A DNA stretch of 64,000 nucleotides from Burkholderia stagnalis (GTDB lineage: Bacteria; Pseudomonadota; Gammaproteobacteria; Burkholderiales; Burkholderiaceae): NCBI RefSeq assembly GCF_902830275.1, contig NZ_CADESW010000005.1, forward strand, positions 248,001-312,000. The letters run 5' to 3'. The notes beneath the pieces are model-generated. The model was not told the DNA's origin, did no database searches, and saw nothing but the letters and a program-made list of their open reading frames with translations. Both the position numbers and the translations under genes were made by a program. The first letter of the stretch is position 1. Every line of letters begins with the position of its first letter. This document shows positions 1 to 11,942 of this stretch, piece after piece.

Positions 1-372
1 CCGGCGTCGATTCCTGCTGTGTGCTTCACCGATCCGGAGATCGTGACGTCGGGGTGGTCGCCGGACGATGCGCGGGCGGCCGGCGTCGATTGTCTGAGCG
101 CGTCGTTTCCGTTTGCCGCGAATGGGCGGGCGATGACGCTACAGGCGACCGACGGCTTCGTGCGGGTGGTCGCGCGGCGCGATACGCACCTGATCGTTGG
201 GTGGCAGGCGGTCGGGCGAGGGGTGTCGGAGCTGGCCGCGGCGTTCTCGCAGTCGATCGAGATGGGGGCAAGGCTCGAGGATATCGGTGGCACGATACAC
301 GCGCATCCGACGCTCGGCGAGGCGATGCAGGAGGCCGCGTTGCGGGCGTTGGGGCACGCGGTGCATATCTGA
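1..372 (+). CDS. lpdA: Dihydrolipoyl dehydrogenase, C-terminal part (5' end outside window)
   Basis: This is the C-terminal dimerisation domain of an FAD-dependent dihydrolipoyl dehydrogenase (E3), which reoxidises lipoyl groups of 2-oxoacid dehydrogenase complexes with NAD+. The reading frame is open from base 1, so the start, FAD and NAD domains lie upstream. Visible signs are a V-C-F-T-D-P-E-I segment opening the interface domain and HAHPTLGE near the end, which holds the catalytic His and Glu of the family. The gene ends at TGA 370-372. Its complex partners are not in the window, so it could belong to a pyruvate, branched-chain or acetoin complex; other disulfide reductases share the fold but the HPTLGE context favours E3. 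Confidence 0.85.
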   Translation, partial: PASIPAVCFTDPEIVTSGWSPDDARAAGVDCLSASFPFAANGRAMTLQATDGFVRVVARRDTHLIVGWQAVGRGVSELAAAFSQSIEMGARLEDIGGTIHAHPTLGEAMQEAALRALGHAVHI

Positions 373-446
373 GGGGGGGCGTCGGCGAGCACTGGGCGGG
401 TCTTGGGCGTGGGCGGGAGTCATCGCGATTCCCTCGGATGATCCGC

Positions 447-833
447 TCACGCCGGCCAGTGACCCGCGAAATCAAACGACAGTTGCCGAGGGTGGCGAAT
501 GGATAGCAGATACACCGCGCCCCCGATCTGCGCATACAGCAGCAGGTAGTGCGTCGCCACGTACTCGCGCAGTTCGCTGCCTTCGGCAATGACGTCGAGT
601 TGTTCAGCCAGACGCGCCATGCCGTTGCGCGCTTCCACGGAGCGGGCAGGCCGTTCGAGGAACAAACGGCCCATGCCGGGAAAGCGCTCCAGATTAGGGA
701 TGACGGTATCCGTCAATTCTTCCAGCAGAGCATCGAACGCTTGCGGGGTTTCGGCTTCCAGCAGGAATGCGTCGATTTCTTCAAGGTTGTACTCGAAGTT
801 CGCGGTGAGCTTTACGGTATGGAGGGCAGTCAC
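447..833 (-). CDS. ParE/RelE-family toxin of a type II toxin-antitoxin pair
   Basis: This 128-residue protein has the ParE/RelE look: an N-terminal strand followed by an acidic helical hairpin, a central R-x-F-P-G-M-G-R element, and a C-terminal strand with I-R-H-P-R-Q. Family members poison gyrase (ParE) or cleave mRNA (RelE); the sequence alone does not tell which. It starts at GTG (833-831), 16 bases after the stop of the antitoxin gene, so the two form an antitoxin-first operon. No strong ribosome binding site precedes the GTG, which suggests translation coupled to the antitoxin. It is slightly longer than most ParE proteins (about 95-110 residues). Confidence 0.75.
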   Translation of the reverse strand: MTALHTVKLTANFEYNLEEIDAFLLEAETPQAFDALLEELTDTVIPNLERFPGMGRLFLERPARSVEARNGMARLAEQLDVIAEGSELREYVATHYLLLYAQIGGAVYLLSIRHPRQLSFDFAGHWPA

Positions 834-849
834 GGGGCGAATCGGCCGG

Positions 850-1152
850 TTAGCCGGCTGCTTTGTTGGTGCGACGGCGCTTGATGTCGGAAAGGGTGCT
901 GCGAGCGTCTTTTACCTTGCCCGCGGACACGTCGGCCAGGCCCTTGCTCGCGTCTTCTATCAGGAACAAGTGGATGCGCTCGCGTTCCAGCTGGTGGTAG
1001 TAGTCCAGCCGCTCGGCGTCGATGATGGCAACGTAGCTTTCGCCATTTTTTGTGACGATCTTCTCGGCCCCGGCCTTCACCTGGTCGGCCAGTTCGGACA
1101 GATTGGCCCGGGCTTGGGACAGCGAAATCACATCGCGGGCTGAGATGGGCAT
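850..1152 (-). CDS. Phd/YefM-family antitoxin
   Basis: This 100-residue protein is the partner of the downstream ParE-like toxin. The N-terminal half carries the Phd/YefM signature: a strand, then S-Q-A-R-A-N-L-S-E-L, then an I-V-T-K-N-G strand and S-Y-V-A-I-I-D, which form the dimeric DNA-binding fold. The charged, probably flexible C-terminal tail would wrap the toxin. The ATG at 1152 is preceded on the minus strand by GGAGAAAG. Antitoxins of this family usually repress their own operon, and an inverted repeat lies upstream (1182-1198). Confidence 0.8.
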   Translation of the reverse strand: MPISARDVISLSQARANLSELADQVKAGAEKIVTKNGESYVAIIDAERLDYYHQLERERIHLFLIEDASKGLADVSAGKVKDARSTLSDIKRRRTNKAAG

Positions 1153-1181
1153 GGCTTTCTCCGTAGGCTGCGATTTTGTAC

Positions 1182-1198
1182 AGAATGTTGCACATTCT
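1182..1198. promoter_or_regulatory. Inverted repeat upstream of the toxin-antitoxin operon (candidate operator)
   Basis: AGAATG-TTGCA-CATTCT is a 6-bp inverted repeat with a 5-bp centre, lying 30-46 bases upstream of the antitoxin start. A further CATTCT half-site follows at 1208-1213. The position and symmetry fit an autoregulatory site for a Phd-type antitoxin. Inference only. Confidence 0.4.
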
Positions 1199-1433
1199 AC
1201 TGCAATTCATTCTGTGCCGCGAAGGTCGTGATCTGGCCTGGAGCGGAGCGCCGGAGGCCGTCAGGGCTGGCGTGAGCAGGAGTGACGCAGGCGAAATCAT
1301 CCACGCCGTCCTGGACGTCATCACAGTGCAGGGTTAGGGGGCGACGCCGTGCTGCCTGTCGGTTTCGGGTTTAAGGAAGCGGTGAACGCACGGCACCGCC
1401 CGAGACACCCCCGAAACAGCCACGGATGGAGAA

Positions 1434-1449
1434 CTGTACGAATATACAG
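1434..1449. promoter_or_regulatory. LexA (SOS) box upstream of double-length uvrA
   Basis: CTGT-acgaatat-ACAG is an exact match to the CTGT-N8-ACAG LexA operator used by beta- and gammaproteobacteria, and it is flanked by A and T as in the extended consensus. It sits 86 bases before the uvrA start, with AT-rich promoter-like DNA around it in otherwise GC-rich sequence. A second overlapping inverted repeat (ACGAATA at 1438-1444 with TATTCGT just downstream) strengthens the case for an operator. It predicts DNA-damage induction of this uvrA. Confidence 0.75.
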
Positions 1450-1535
1450 TATAGTATTCGTCCGAAACCGGCCCGCACCCGTTTCCGCATCGCGGCGCCG
1501 CGCCCCTGGCCAACCCACCCCGACGAGCAGACAAA

Positions 1536-4500
1536 TTGTCATCCAGCAATCAGATCCGCATTCGCGGCGCGCGTCAGCACAACCTCAAGAACCTCGACCT
1601 CGACCTGCGCACCGGCGAAATGACGGTCGTCACCGGCCCGTCGGGCTCCGGCAAATCGAGTCTCGTGTTCGACACCCTGTACGCGGAAGGCCAGCGGCGC
1701 TACGTCGAGACGTTCAGCGCGTATGCGCGGCAGTTTCTCGACCGGATGGACCGGCCGCAGGTGGACCGCGTCGACGGCGTGCCGCCCGCGATCGCGATCG
1801 ACCAGACCAATCCGGTCCGCAGTTCGCGCTCGACCGTCGGCACGATGACCGAGCTCAACGACCATTTGAAGCTCCTGTACGCCCGCGCAGCGGAACTGTT
1901 CGACCGCAAGAACGCGCAGCCGGTGCGGCACGACACGCCGGAGACGATCTACGCGGACCTCGCCGCGCGCACGGCCGATCGCGATCCGCGGCTCGTGGTG
2001 ACGTTTCCGGTCGAGCTGCCGGAAACCGTGACCGACGAGGAAGTCGAGCAATGGCTGTCGGCGAGCGGCTATACGAAAGTGCAGGCACAGCGCGAAGTCG
2101 CGTCGCCCACCGGGCCGCGCAAGGTGCTCGACGTGGTGGCCGACCGCTTCCGCCTGCATCAGGCCGACAAGGTGCGCGTGATCGAGGCGATCGAGGCGTC
2201 GCTGAAGCGCGGTGGCGGGCGCGTGAACGTCTACGTGCTCGCGCAGGTGCCGGAAAACGCCACCGCCGCGGCGCCGGAATCCGAGGTGTGGCGCTTCTCC
2301 ACCGGGCTCCACAATCCCGACAGCGATCTCCGCTACGCCGATCCGCAGGCCGCACTGTTCTCGTTCAATTCGGCATACGGCGCATGCGAAACCTGCCGCG
2401 GCTTCGGCCGCGTGATCGGCGTCGATCTCGGCCTCGTGATCCCCGACTCGCGCAAGACGCTGCGCGGCGGCGCGATCAAGCCGATGCAGACACCCGCGTG
2501 GAAGGAGTGCCAGGACGACCTGATGCGCTATGCGGCGAAGGCGAACATCCGGCGCGATACGCCGTGGAGCGAGCTGACGTCCGACGAGCGGGACTGGGTG
2601 ATCAACGGCTCGCCGGACTGGAATGGCAAGTGGCAGAGCCAGTGGTACGGCGTGAAGCGCTTCTTCGGCTACCTCGAATCGAAAGCATACAAGATGCATA
2701 TCCGCGTGCTGCTGTCGAAATACCGCAGCTACACGCCGTGCGACGTGTGCGGCGGCGCGCGCCTGAAGACGGAGTCGCTGCTGTGGCGGCTCGGCTCGAA
2801 GGCGAACGCCGACGCGGCGCTCGCGCCGGCCGGCCGCTTCCTGCCGCGCGGCGTCGACTGGACCCGCGCGCAGCTCGAAGCGCTGCCGGGCCTCACGGTG
2901 CACGACCTGATGCTGCTGCCGATCGAACGCATCCGCCGCTTCTTCGACGACATCAGCCTGCCGAGCGCGCTGCTCGACGACGCGCTGAAGCTGCTGCTCG
3001 CCGAGGTGCGCACGCGGCTGAAGTATCTGTGCGACGTCGGGCTCGGCTACCTGACGCTCGACCGGCAAAGCCGCACGCTGTCGGGCGGCGAGGTGCAGCG
3101 GATCAACCTGACGACGGCGCTCGGCACGTCGCTCACGAAGACGCTGTTCGTGCTCGACGAGCCGAGCATCGGCCTGCATCCGCGCGACCTGAACCGGATC
3201 GTCGAGGCGATGCAGCGCCTGCGCGACGCGGGCAATACGCTGGTGGTGGTCGAGCACGACCCGTCGGTGATGCTCGCGGCCGACCGGCTGATCGACATGG
3301 GGCCCGGCCCGGGCGAGCGCGGCGGCACGATCGTCTACGACGGCACGCCCGGCGATATCCGCTCGGCCCGCACGCTGACGGGCGAGTATCTCGGCGGCCG
3401 CAAGCACGTCGCGCACGCGTCGCACTGGTCGCGCCGCACGGTGGACGCGCACACGCCGCGCATCGTGCTCGAGGGCGCGAGCGAGCACAACCTGCGCGAC
3501 GTGACGGTCGAGATTCCGTTGCAGCGCCTCGTGTGCGTGACCGGCGTATCGGGGTCGGGCAAGTCGACGCTGCTGCAGGACGTGCTCTATCCGGCGATGG
3601 CGCGGCACTTCGGCAAGGCGACCGAATCGCCGGGCGCCTACCGCCGCCTGACGGGCGCGGAGCAGGTGGGCGACGTCGTGTTCGTCGACCAGTCGCCGAT
3701 CGGCAAGACCACGCGCTCGAACCCGGCGAGCTATGTCGGCGCGTTCGACGAGATCCGCAAGCTGTTCGCGAAGGCGCCGCTCGCGCTGCAGCGCGGCTAC
3801 GGCGCGGGCACGTTCAGCTTCAACTCGGGCGACGGCCGTTGCCCGACCTGCGGCGGCTCGGGCTTCGAGCACATCGAGATGCAGTTCCTGAGCGACGTCT
3901 ACCTGCGCTGCCCGGACTGCGACGGCCAGCGCTACCGCGCCGAGGTGCTCGAAGTGCGGATCGTGCGCGACGGCCGCGCGCTCAGCATCGCCGAGGTGCT
4001 CGACCTGACCGTCAGCGAAGCCGCGGCGTTCTTCGCCGCCGACGCCGAGGTGCTGCGCGTGCTGCAGCCGATCGTCGACGTCGGGCTCGAATACGTGAAA
4101 CTCGGCCAGCCGGTGCCGACGCTGTCGGGCGGCGAGGCGCAGCGCCTGAAGCTGGCGGGTTTTCTCGCCGAATCGGCGAAGGCCGGCAGCGGGCGGCGGG
4201 TCGTCACGGAGGAGCAGCGCGTCGCGCAGGCGCGCCTGTTCATGTTCGACGAACCGACCACGGGGCTGCACTTCGACGACATCGCGAAGCTGATGCAGGC
4301 GTTCGGCAAGCTGCTCGCCAGCGGCCATTCGCTGATCGTGATCGAGCACAACCTCGACGTGATCCGCGCGGCCGACTGGCTGATCGACCTCGGCCCGGAA
4401 GGCGGCGACGGCGGCGGGCTCGTGCTGTGCGCGGGCACGCCCGACGACGTGAAGGCATGCGCCGGATCGCATACGGGTGTGGCGCTGGTGCATTACGACC

Positions 4501-7439
4501 GCGCGATGGGCGCCGAAGCCGAACCGGTAGACGAGGGCGTGCCGTTGCAGGCCGCGCTGAACGCGGCGCGTGCGCGGCGGGCGGTCGAAGGTGAGGACGT
4601 CGTGCGCATCGTCAACGCGCGCGAGCACAACCTGAAGGCGCTGGACGTCGACATTCCGCACGGCAAGTTCAACGTCGTGACGGGCGTGTCCGGTTCCGGC
4701 AAGTCGACGCTCGCGTTCGACATCCTGTTCCACGAGGGCCAGCGCCGCTACCTCGAATCGCTGAACGCGTATGCGCGCTCGATCGTGCAGCCGGCGGGGC
4801 GCCCCGAAGTCGACGCGGTGTACGGCATTCCGCCGACCGTCGCGATCGAGCAGCGCCTGTCGCGCGGCGGCCGCAAGAGCACGGTCGCGACGACATCCGA
4901 GGTGTGGCATTTCCTGCGGCTGCTGTACGTGAAGCTCGGCCTGCAGCATTGCATCCACGACGGCACGCCGGTGACGTCGCAAACCGTCGAATCGATCGCC
5001 GCGCAGCTGCTGCGCGATCACCGCGGCGAGCACGTCGGGCTGCTCGCGCCGCTCGTCGTCAACCGCAAGGGCGTGTACACGGATCTCGCGAAGTGGGCGA
5101 AGGCGCGCGGCAACACGCATCTGCGCGTCGACGGCGAATTCGTGCCGGTCGACCCGTGGCCGAAGCTCGACCGCTTCCGCGAGCATACGATCGAGCTGCC
5201 GGTGGCCGATCTCGTCGTGTCGCCGGACAACGAGGCCGAGCTGCGGCAGCGCCTCGACGAGACGCTCGAGCTCGGCAAGGGCGTGATGCACCTGCTCGCG
5301 CCGCTCGACGGCCTGCACCATGCGATGAGCAACGATCACCCGACCACGGGGATCGGCGAGGTCAAGGTGCTGTCGGTCAAGCGCGCATGCCCGGTGTGCG
5401 GCACGAGCTATCCGGAGCTCGACCCGCGGATGTTCTCGTACAACAGCAAGCACGGCTGGTGCACGACCTGCGTGGGCACGGGCCTCTCGCTCACGCGCGA
5501 GCAGCGCGCGGCCTACGACGACACGGTGCTCGCCGAAGACGGCCGCGGCCGCGAGCAGACCTTGCCTTCCGACGAGCAGGAGCCGGAAGGCGTCGGCGAC
5601 GAGCCGTGCGCGGATTGCGGCGGCACGCGGCTGAACCCGTCCGCGCGCGCGGTGACCTTCGACGGCCATCCGATCGTCGACGTCGCGCAGTGGACCGTGT
5701 CGGATTCGCGCCGCTGGATCGACGGCCTGCAGCTGTCGGGGCGGGACGCGCAGATCGCGCGCGACATCGTCAGCGAGATCGGCAGCCGTCTCGCGTTCCT
5801 CGAGGAAGTCGGGCTCGGCTACCTGAGCCTCGACCGCGCGGCGCCGAGCCTGTCGGGCGGCGAGGCGCAGCGCATCCGGCTCGCGGCGCAGCTGGGCAGC
5901 AACCTGCAGGGCGTCTGCTACGTGCTCGACGAGCCGACGATCGGCCTGCACCCGCGCGACAACCAGATCCTGCTGGACGCGCTGCGCAAGCTTGGCGACA
6001 AGGGCAATACGCTCGTCGTCGTCGAGCATGACGAAGATACGATTCGCCGCGCCGATCACATCATCGACGTCGGCCCGGGCGCCGGCAAGCGCGGCGGCAC
6101 GCTGGTCGCGCAGGGCGGCGTGGCGGAGCTGTCCGCGCAGCCCGATTCGCTGACGGGGCGCTTCCTCGCGCAGCCGATCGTGCATCCGCTGCAGCCGCGC
6201 CGCGGTGTGAGCCTGCCGGGCGCAAAGAGCGGTGCGGCGGCGCCGGAGAACTGGCTGACGGTGCACGGCGGCAGGCTGCACAACCTGCGCGACGTGACGG
6301 TCGGCATTCCGCTCGCGCGGCTCGTCGCGGTGACGGGCGTGAGCGGCTCGGGCAAGTCGACGCTCGCGCGCGACGTGCTGATGACGAACCTGCTCGACGC
6401 GGTGGGCCGCTCGGTGCTGTCGTCGCCGGCGACGCGCCGCGCGCGCAAGGCCGCGGAGCAGGACGCGCCGGCCGCGAAGCGCCGCGCGAGCGTGCTGGCG
6501 CGCAGCGCGCCCCGGCCGTCGCTCAACGTCACGCATGCGTGGCAGGGCTGCGAATCGATCAGCGGCTGGGAGCATATCGACCGCGTGCTCGAAGTCGACC
6601 AGACCCCGATCGGCAAGACGCCGCGCTCCTGCCCGGCGACCTATATCGGCGTGTGGGACACCATCCGCAAGCTGTTCGCGGATACGCTCGAGGCCCGCGC
6701 GCGCGGCTACACGGCGTCGCGTTTCTCGTTCAATACCGGCGACGGGCGCTGCCCTGCCTGCGAAGGGCAAGGCGTGCGCACGATCGGCATGAGCTTCCTG
6801 CCCGACGTGAAGGTGCCGTGCGACGTGTGCCACGGGCAGCGCTTCAACCCGGAGACGCTCGCGGTGACGTGGCGCGGCCGGAACATCGGCGACGTGCTGA
6901 CGATGGAGATCGACGAGGCGGTCGAGTTTTTCGCGCCGATCTCGAACATCGCGCATCCGCTGCAGCTGATGAAGGACGTCGGCCTCGGCTACCTGACGCT
7001 CGGCCAGCCGTCGCCGACGTTGTCCGGCGGCGAGGCGCAGCGCATCAAGCTCGTCACCGAGCTCAGCAAGGTGCGCGACGACGTCACGCGGCGCGGCCAG
7101 AAGGCGCCGCATACGCTGTACGTGCTCGACGAGCCGACGGTGGGCCTGCACATGGCGGACGTCGCGCGGCTGATCCGCGTGCTGCACCGGCTCGTGGATG
7201 CGGGGCACAGTGTCGTCGTGATCGAGCACGACCTCGACGTGATCGCGGAAGCGGACTGGATCATCGACCTCGGGCCGGAGGGCGGCGTGGGCGGCGGCAC
7301 GATCGTGGCGGCGGCGCATCCGGAAGGGCTCGTGCAGGTAAGCGCGAGCCATACGGGGCGCGCGCTCGCGCCGGTGCTGGCGCGCAGCGGGCCGGAACGG
7401 GGCGAGGCGGTGCGCGGCGCAGAGGCGGGCGTCGGCTGA
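1536..7439 (+). CDS. uvrA: Double-length excinuclease subunit UvrA (two UvrA units in one chain)
   Basis: This 1967-residue protein is two complete UvrA-like units fused head to tail; ordinary UvrA is about 950 residues. UvrA is the damage-sensing ABC ATPase of nucleotide excision repair and loads UvrB. Four Walker A motifs are visible (about residues 34-42, 670, 1050 and 1600), along with four LSGGE signatures. UvrA-type CxxC zinc modules occur near residues 284, 401, 768, 1284, 1357 and 1738. The UvrA hallmark D-Q-(S/T)-P-I-G-K-T occurs once per unit. A UvrB-binding-like insertion follows the first ATPase half in each unit. The start is TTG at 1536, chosen because the homologous sequence begins directly after it; the ribosome binding site is weak. 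The LexA box upstream suggests SOS control. A normal-length uvrA is expected elsewhere in the genome, so this is probably an accessory paralogue. Confidence 0.93.
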   Translation: MSSSNQIRIRGARQHNLKNLDLDLRTGEMTVVTGPSGSGKSSLVFDTLYAEGQRRYVETFSAYARQFLDRMDRPQVDRVDGVPPAIAIDQTNPVRSSRSTVGTMTELNDHLKLLYARAAELFDRKNAQPVRHDTPETIYADLAARTADRDPRLVVTFPVELPETVTDEEVEQWLSASGYTKVQAQREVASPTGPRKVLDVVADRFRLHQADKVRVIEAIEASLKRGGGRVNVYVLAQVPENATAAAPESEVWRFSTGLHNPDSDLRYADPQAALFSFNSAYGACETCRGFGRVIGVDLGLVIPDSRKTLRGGAIKPMQTPAWKECQDDLMRYAAKANIRRDTPWSELTSDERDWVINGSPDWNGKWQSQWYGVKRFFGYLESKAYKMHIRVLLSKYRSYTPCDVCGGARLKTESLLWRLGSKANADAALAPAGRFLPRGVDWTRAQLEALPGLTVHDLMLLPIERIRRFFDDISLPSALLDDALKLLLAEVRTRLKYLCDVGLGYLTLDRQSRTLSGGEVQRINLTTALGTSLTKTLFVLDEPSIGLHPRDLNRIVEAMQRLRDAGNTLVVVEHDPSVMLAADRLIDMGPGPGERGGTIVYDGTPGDIRSARTLTGEYLGGRKHVAHASHWSRRTVDAHTPRIVLEGASEHNLRDVTVEIPLQRLVCVTGVSGSGKSTLLQDVLYPAMARHFGKATESPGAYRRLTGAEQVGDVVFVDQSPIGKTTRSNPASYVGAFDEIRKLFAKAPLALQRGYGAGTFSFNSGDGRCPTCGGSGFEHIEMQFLSDVYLRCPDCDGQRYRAEVLEVRIVRDGRALSIAEVLDLTVSEAAAFFAADAEVLRVLQPIVDVGLEYVKLGQPVPTLSGGEAQRLKLAGFLAESAKAGSGRRVVTEEQRVAQARLFMFDEPTTGLHFDDIAKLMQAFGKLLASGHSLIVIEHNLDVIRAADWLIDLGPEGGDGGGLVLCAGTPDDVKACAGSHTGVALVHYDRAMGAEAEPVDEGVPLQAALNAARARRAVEGEDVVRIVNAREHNLKALDVDIPHGKFNVVTGVSGSGKSTLAFDILFHEGQRRYLESLNAYARSIVQPAGRPEVDAVYGIPPTVAIEQRLSRGGRKSTVATTSEVWHFLRLLYVKLGLQHCIHDGTPVTSQTVESIAAQLLRDHRGEHVGLLAPLVVNRKGVYTDLAKWAKARGNTHLRVDGEFVPVDPWPKLDRFREHTIELPVADLVVSPDNEAELRQRLDETLELGKGVMHLLAPLDGLHHAMSNDHPTTGIGEVKVLSVKRACPVCGTSYPELDPRMFSYNSKHGWCTTCVGTGLSLTREQRAAYDDTVLAEDGRGREQTLPSDEQEPEGVGDEPCADCGGTRLNPSARAVTFDGHPIVDVAQWTVSDSRRWIDGLQLSGRDAQIARDIVSEIGSRLAFLEEVGLGYLSLDRAAPSLSGGEAQRIRLAAQLGSNLQGVCYVLDEPTIGLHPRDNQILLDALRKLGDKGNTLVVVEHDEDTIRRADHIIDVGPGAGKRGGTLVAQGGVAELSAQPDSLTGRFLAQPIVHPLQPRRGVSLPGAKSGAAAPENWLTVHGGRLHNLRDVTVGIPLARLVAVTGVSGSGKSTLARDVLMTNLLDAVGRSVLSSPATRRARKAAEQDAPAAKRRASVLARSAPRPSLNVTHAWQGCESISGWEHIDRVLEVDQTPIGKTPRSCPATYIGVWDTIRKLFADTLEARARGYTASRFSFNTGDGRCPACEGQGVRTIGMSFLPDVKVPCDVCHGQRFNPETLAVTWRGRNIGDVLTMEIDEAVEFFAPISNIAHPLQLMKDVGLGYLTLGQPSPTLSGGEAQRIKLVTELSKVRDDVTRRGQKAPHTLYVLDEPTVGLHMADVARLIRVLHRLVDAGHSVVVIEHDLDVIAEADWIIDLGPEGGVGGGTIVAAAHPEGLVQVSASHTGRALAPVLARSGPERGEAVRGAEAGVG

Positions 7440-7464
7440 ACGGGTGGGCTTTTGAGGTAGGGGC

Positions 7465-7484
7465 CGGGCGCCGGCCGGCGCCCG
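7465..7484. terminator. Perfect GC palindrome after uvrA
   Basis: A 20-base perfect palindrome (CGGGCGCCGG and its complement) lies 25 bases after the uvrA stop. It can form a strong hairpin but lacks a T-run, so it is at best a weak intrinsic terminator or a transcript-end stabiliser. Confidence 0.35.
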
Positions 7485-7751
7485 CGGCCTGCCGGCGACG
7501 TGATGAGCGGCGTGCGGTACCGCCGTCGGCCGGATCGAGTGCGGCTTGCAATGCAGCGGAGAAGGGACGGATCGCGGATTCGAACATGTGTTCGCGCCGA
7601 GCTTCGATGCCGAAGGCGCTCGCAACAACCGTCTCGGCGGGCCGATCGTCGGACGTTCGTCTCGCCTGACCGGGCAGCGCCATCACCCTCGCCGACCGCG
7701 ACGTTCCTCGGCCGGGGGCCCCTGCCGTGCAAGCAGACGCCATGCAAAGTG

Positions 7752-7780
7752 TTGCGTTGCACAAGCATGTCGGGTAAAAT
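7752..7780 (+). promoter_or_regulatory. Candidate sigma-70 promoter for rpoD
   Basis: TTGCGT (7752-7757), 17 bases, then TAAAAT (7775-7780) gives ideal spacing with a good -10. It is about 150 bases upstream of the rpoD start, in a 494-base gap (7440-7933) that otherwise holds only the palindrome after uvrA and no convincing gene. Confidence 0.45.
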
Positions 7781-7933
7781 TTAGGGTTCCCCATTCTGCG
7801 CGCACCGGAATCCGTGAGATGCACTCCGGCTTCGACTGTCCGTGCGCCATCCCACGATTTCGTTCGCACCCCGTCAGACTTGACCGCCGTCAGGTCAGCA
7901 ACGATCGTCGGCCAACCTGTCGAGGAGAGTGTA

Positions 7934-9940
<2,007 letters not shown>

Positions 9941-9947
9941 GACATGG

Positions 9948-9967
9948 CGGCGGCCCTTGGGCCGCCG
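9948..9967 (+). terminator. Hairpin after rpoD
   Basis: C-GGCGGCC-cttg-GGCCGCC-G forms an 8-bp GC stem with a 4-base loop, starting 8 bases after the rpoD stop. There is no clear T-run. The position makes it the likely rpoD transcript end. The rest of 9968-10238 shows no gene I can support. Confidence 0.45.
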
Positions 9968-10238
9968 TCTGGGCTGTCCCGGGATCGCAACGCAACGCGG
10001 TTGCCGGGACCGCATGCCAATATCGTATTTCTTGAGCTAGCACCCTGCTAGCTGCTCCGGACACGCCGGAGCCGGCCACGCTTCCAGCCTGGCTGAGCGA
10101 CAGGTATCCCCAACCAGATCGCCATACTTCGCAATGAACCGCTTGCGTTTCATTGCCAATCTCGTTCCATGTCCATCAATGCATGCCGACGCATGCCAAT
10201 GCTCGATCGCGACCTCGGCCGCAGCGCGCGTCGGAATT

Positions 10239-10479
10239 CATGGGCGGCGTACCGACCGGCGGGGGCACGCCGCGCACGCGGTCGAGCAGCCGTGGGTGGG
10301 GCGGCCGCTACGTGACGCCCCAGGATGTCGACAATTGGAAAATCGCGGTGCTGCGGCCCGATCTCGCGCTCGCGAAGAAGAACGGACAGTCGTACCGGCC
10401 GGTCGTTTTCCCCGGATTCTCGTGGCACGACCTGTTTCGCGGCGTCGGTATGATCGGCTGCGTTGCAAAGTTGCGGTGA
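10239..10479 (+). pseudogene. Remnant of a glycoside hydrolase family 71/99-like protein
   Basis: The open frame reads M-G-G-V-P-T near its beginning and later N-W-K, then Y-R-P-V-V-F-P-G-F-S-W-H-D-L. The GVPT and PGFSW.(N/D)L pattern is what I recall from GH71/99-like proteins, where it flanks part of the active-site barrel. Only about 80 residues remain, with no signal peptide, no N- or C-terminal barrel and no ribosome binding site, so I read it as an internal fragment of a lost gene. The family assignment comes from motif memory only. Confidence 0.45.
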
Positions 10480-10514
10480 ATGGCCGGTTATCCGGGGCCA
10501 TCCACCGCAACGAT

Positions 10515-10710
10515 TCATGCTGCCTGGTTGAAGTAGGTAATCAGATCGGTGGTCTGACCTGCAGCCAGCGCGGTCTTTACTTCCTGTTCCGACATTCCTG
10601 GCGTGAGCTGAGCATGGTTCATGTTGATATCGATGAGCAAGCTGCCGGCCTGATCGTAAGCTGCCGTCCATGCGGCAATCGCCTGATCCAGATCGTATCT
10701 TCTCCCCGAT
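10515..10710 (-). pseudogene. Possible C-terminal gene fragment, unknown family
   Basis: The last about 60 codons of a minus-strand frame have normal Burkholderia-like composition, including Y-D-L-D-Q-A-I-A-A-W and L-L-I-D-I-N-M-N segments, and end at TGA 10515. The frame continues upstream to 10892, but that part looks like random translation and overlaps the promoter region of the next gene. It is probably the tail of a gene whose front has been lost. I do not recognise the family. With the hydrolase remnant it marks this 0.65-kb gap as decayed DNA. Confidence 0.3.
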
Positions 10711-10882
10711 ACGCCAGCGATGTGTTGCGTTCGACCAATCAGCAACCGTTGGCGCGGCTCGTGCAAGTGTGTGCTCGTCCTGCCGGCTTCGCGCGCTGCG
10801 CCATGCATTCGTGATTTGCATTCGCCAAGTACAGGATCCGATACACGATGTCGGTCCACGTACCAACTGTAGAGGAGATGCA

Positions 10883-11755
10883 ATGGATTCACGCGTGACC
10901 AGTGGTGGGCCCAGCGGACTGAGCTTGTTGTTCAAAGGGGGCGGCCAACCGGAAAAAACACCAGCATCCAACCCGCATCGCGAACCGTCCAAACCGTCTC
11001 AGGCGCTCGCACCGCTCGTGCCATTCCAGCAGCCTGCGCAACTGAACCTTCCCAGGACCTATTTGCATACGACCATGCCGCACAATCGCTCCTCTATCAA
11101 CCAGGAAGGATTGATCGCGGGCGGTTATCGCAATAGCGGGGGGATCGGCGACGGTTCCGGGAACCCTTGCCATCATGGGGTATTCGTCGTGAACCCCGGA
11201 ATGGCGCAGCACATGGGTGGTGATGCGCTTCCTGAGCCCGTCGCCGTCTTTTCCAATCGGCACCCTGTTGAAGACGTGAATTACAAACCGCTCGGAACGG
11301 CGTCGTTTTTTCTTTCCGATACGAACGAGCCGGCACGCATCCCGCCGTTGCGCACTGCCGGGATCGTCGATACAGCGCATCATTCCGCGCAATTTCCGAT
11401 GACGCCCCGCACGGCTCAGGGCGCACTCCACGTGATTCAGGCACAGAACCCCGGCAACCCCGAGGCGAACGCGCTGACGCCTGAGACTGCTGCGGAAAAG
11501 CTCTTCGGCAAATTCAGGGAAAACTTTCCGATGGAGGCATACGAGCTCACGGCCTACACGCCGACCAGCCGCCATGATGGCGATTCGATCCACGACGGCG
11601 ATTCGATCCATGACGGCGATTCGATTTCGGAACAGCCGTCGGCTTCGACCTCGACAGCTCCGCACAATCCGCTGCCGATCACGCGCAGCTCAACGGCTGC
11701 GCCGGTAGTCACGACGACATCACCCCAGTTCGGTTCGCTTGACCGGCGCGCCTGA
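10883..11755 (+). CDS. Uncharacterised protein, possible ADP-ribosyltransferase-like effector
   Basis: This 290-residue protein starts at ATG 10883 behind AGAGGAGA (10871-10878). The first about 50 residues are Ser/Pro/Gly-rich and look disordered, as in secreted effectors. Residues about 55-90 read L-P-R-T-Y-L-H-T-T, then N-R-S-S-I-N-Q-E-G-L. This Y-x-H-T-x(n)-S-I-x-x-x-G-L arrangement recalls the first two active-site strands of the ADP-ribosyltransferase fold (PARP/KptA-like). Near residues 231-248 is a triple HDGDSI repeat, followed by a Ser/Thr/Pro-rich tail. There is no signal peptide or membrane segment. Base composition is less GC-rich than the surroundings, suggesting acquisition. 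The enzymatic suggestion is inference from a short motif; it could equally be a structural effector of unknown activity. Confidence 0.5.
   Translation: MDSRVTSGGPSGLSLLFKGGGQPEKTPASNPHREPSKPSQALAPLVPFQQPAQLNLPRTYLHTTMPHNRSSINQEGLIAGGYRNSGGIGDGSGNPCHHGVFVVNPGMAQHMGGDALPEPVAVFSNRHPVEDVNYKPLGTASFFLSDTNEPARIPPLRTAGIVDTAHHSAQFPMTPRTAQGALHVIQAQNPGNPEANALTPETAAEKLFGKFRENFPMEAYELTAYTPTSRHDGDSIHDGDSIHDGDSISEQPSASTSTAPHNPLPITRSSTAAPVVTTTSPQFGSLDRRA
11573..11626 (+). repeat. Three 18-bp tandem repeats (HDGDSI x3)
   Basis: Three consecutive 18-base units encode His-Asp-Gly-Asp-Ser-Ile each time, with a few silent differences. They sit in the linker between the conserved part and the Ser/Thr-rich tail of the 10883-11755 protein and could vary in number between strains. 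Confidence 0.9.
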
Positions 11756-11942
11756 CGCGTTTGCAGCGTGGCTGCCCGGCGCAGCATCCACCGCCCCCGG
11801 GCACCCCCGGCTCGGGACGCCCGACGCCACCTCTGCTTGAAGCGCCCCGCGCGCGCTCGGCTCGCCCGCTATCAGGAAGATCGGACAAGAATGCATGTTA
11901 GTGTTTCGAAGCGAGATTCCCAATATGAACGAGAGGTGAGTG

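Noticed and set aside
1539..7628. A 2029-codon open frame on the minus strand opposite uvrA
   Set aside because: It is the GC-driven antisense shadow of uvrA: Arg/Ala/His-rich, no domain, no ribosome binding site.
11573..11626. The 18-bp repeats as a CRISPR array
   Set aside because: The units are directly adjacent without spacers and lie in frame inside a coding sequence.
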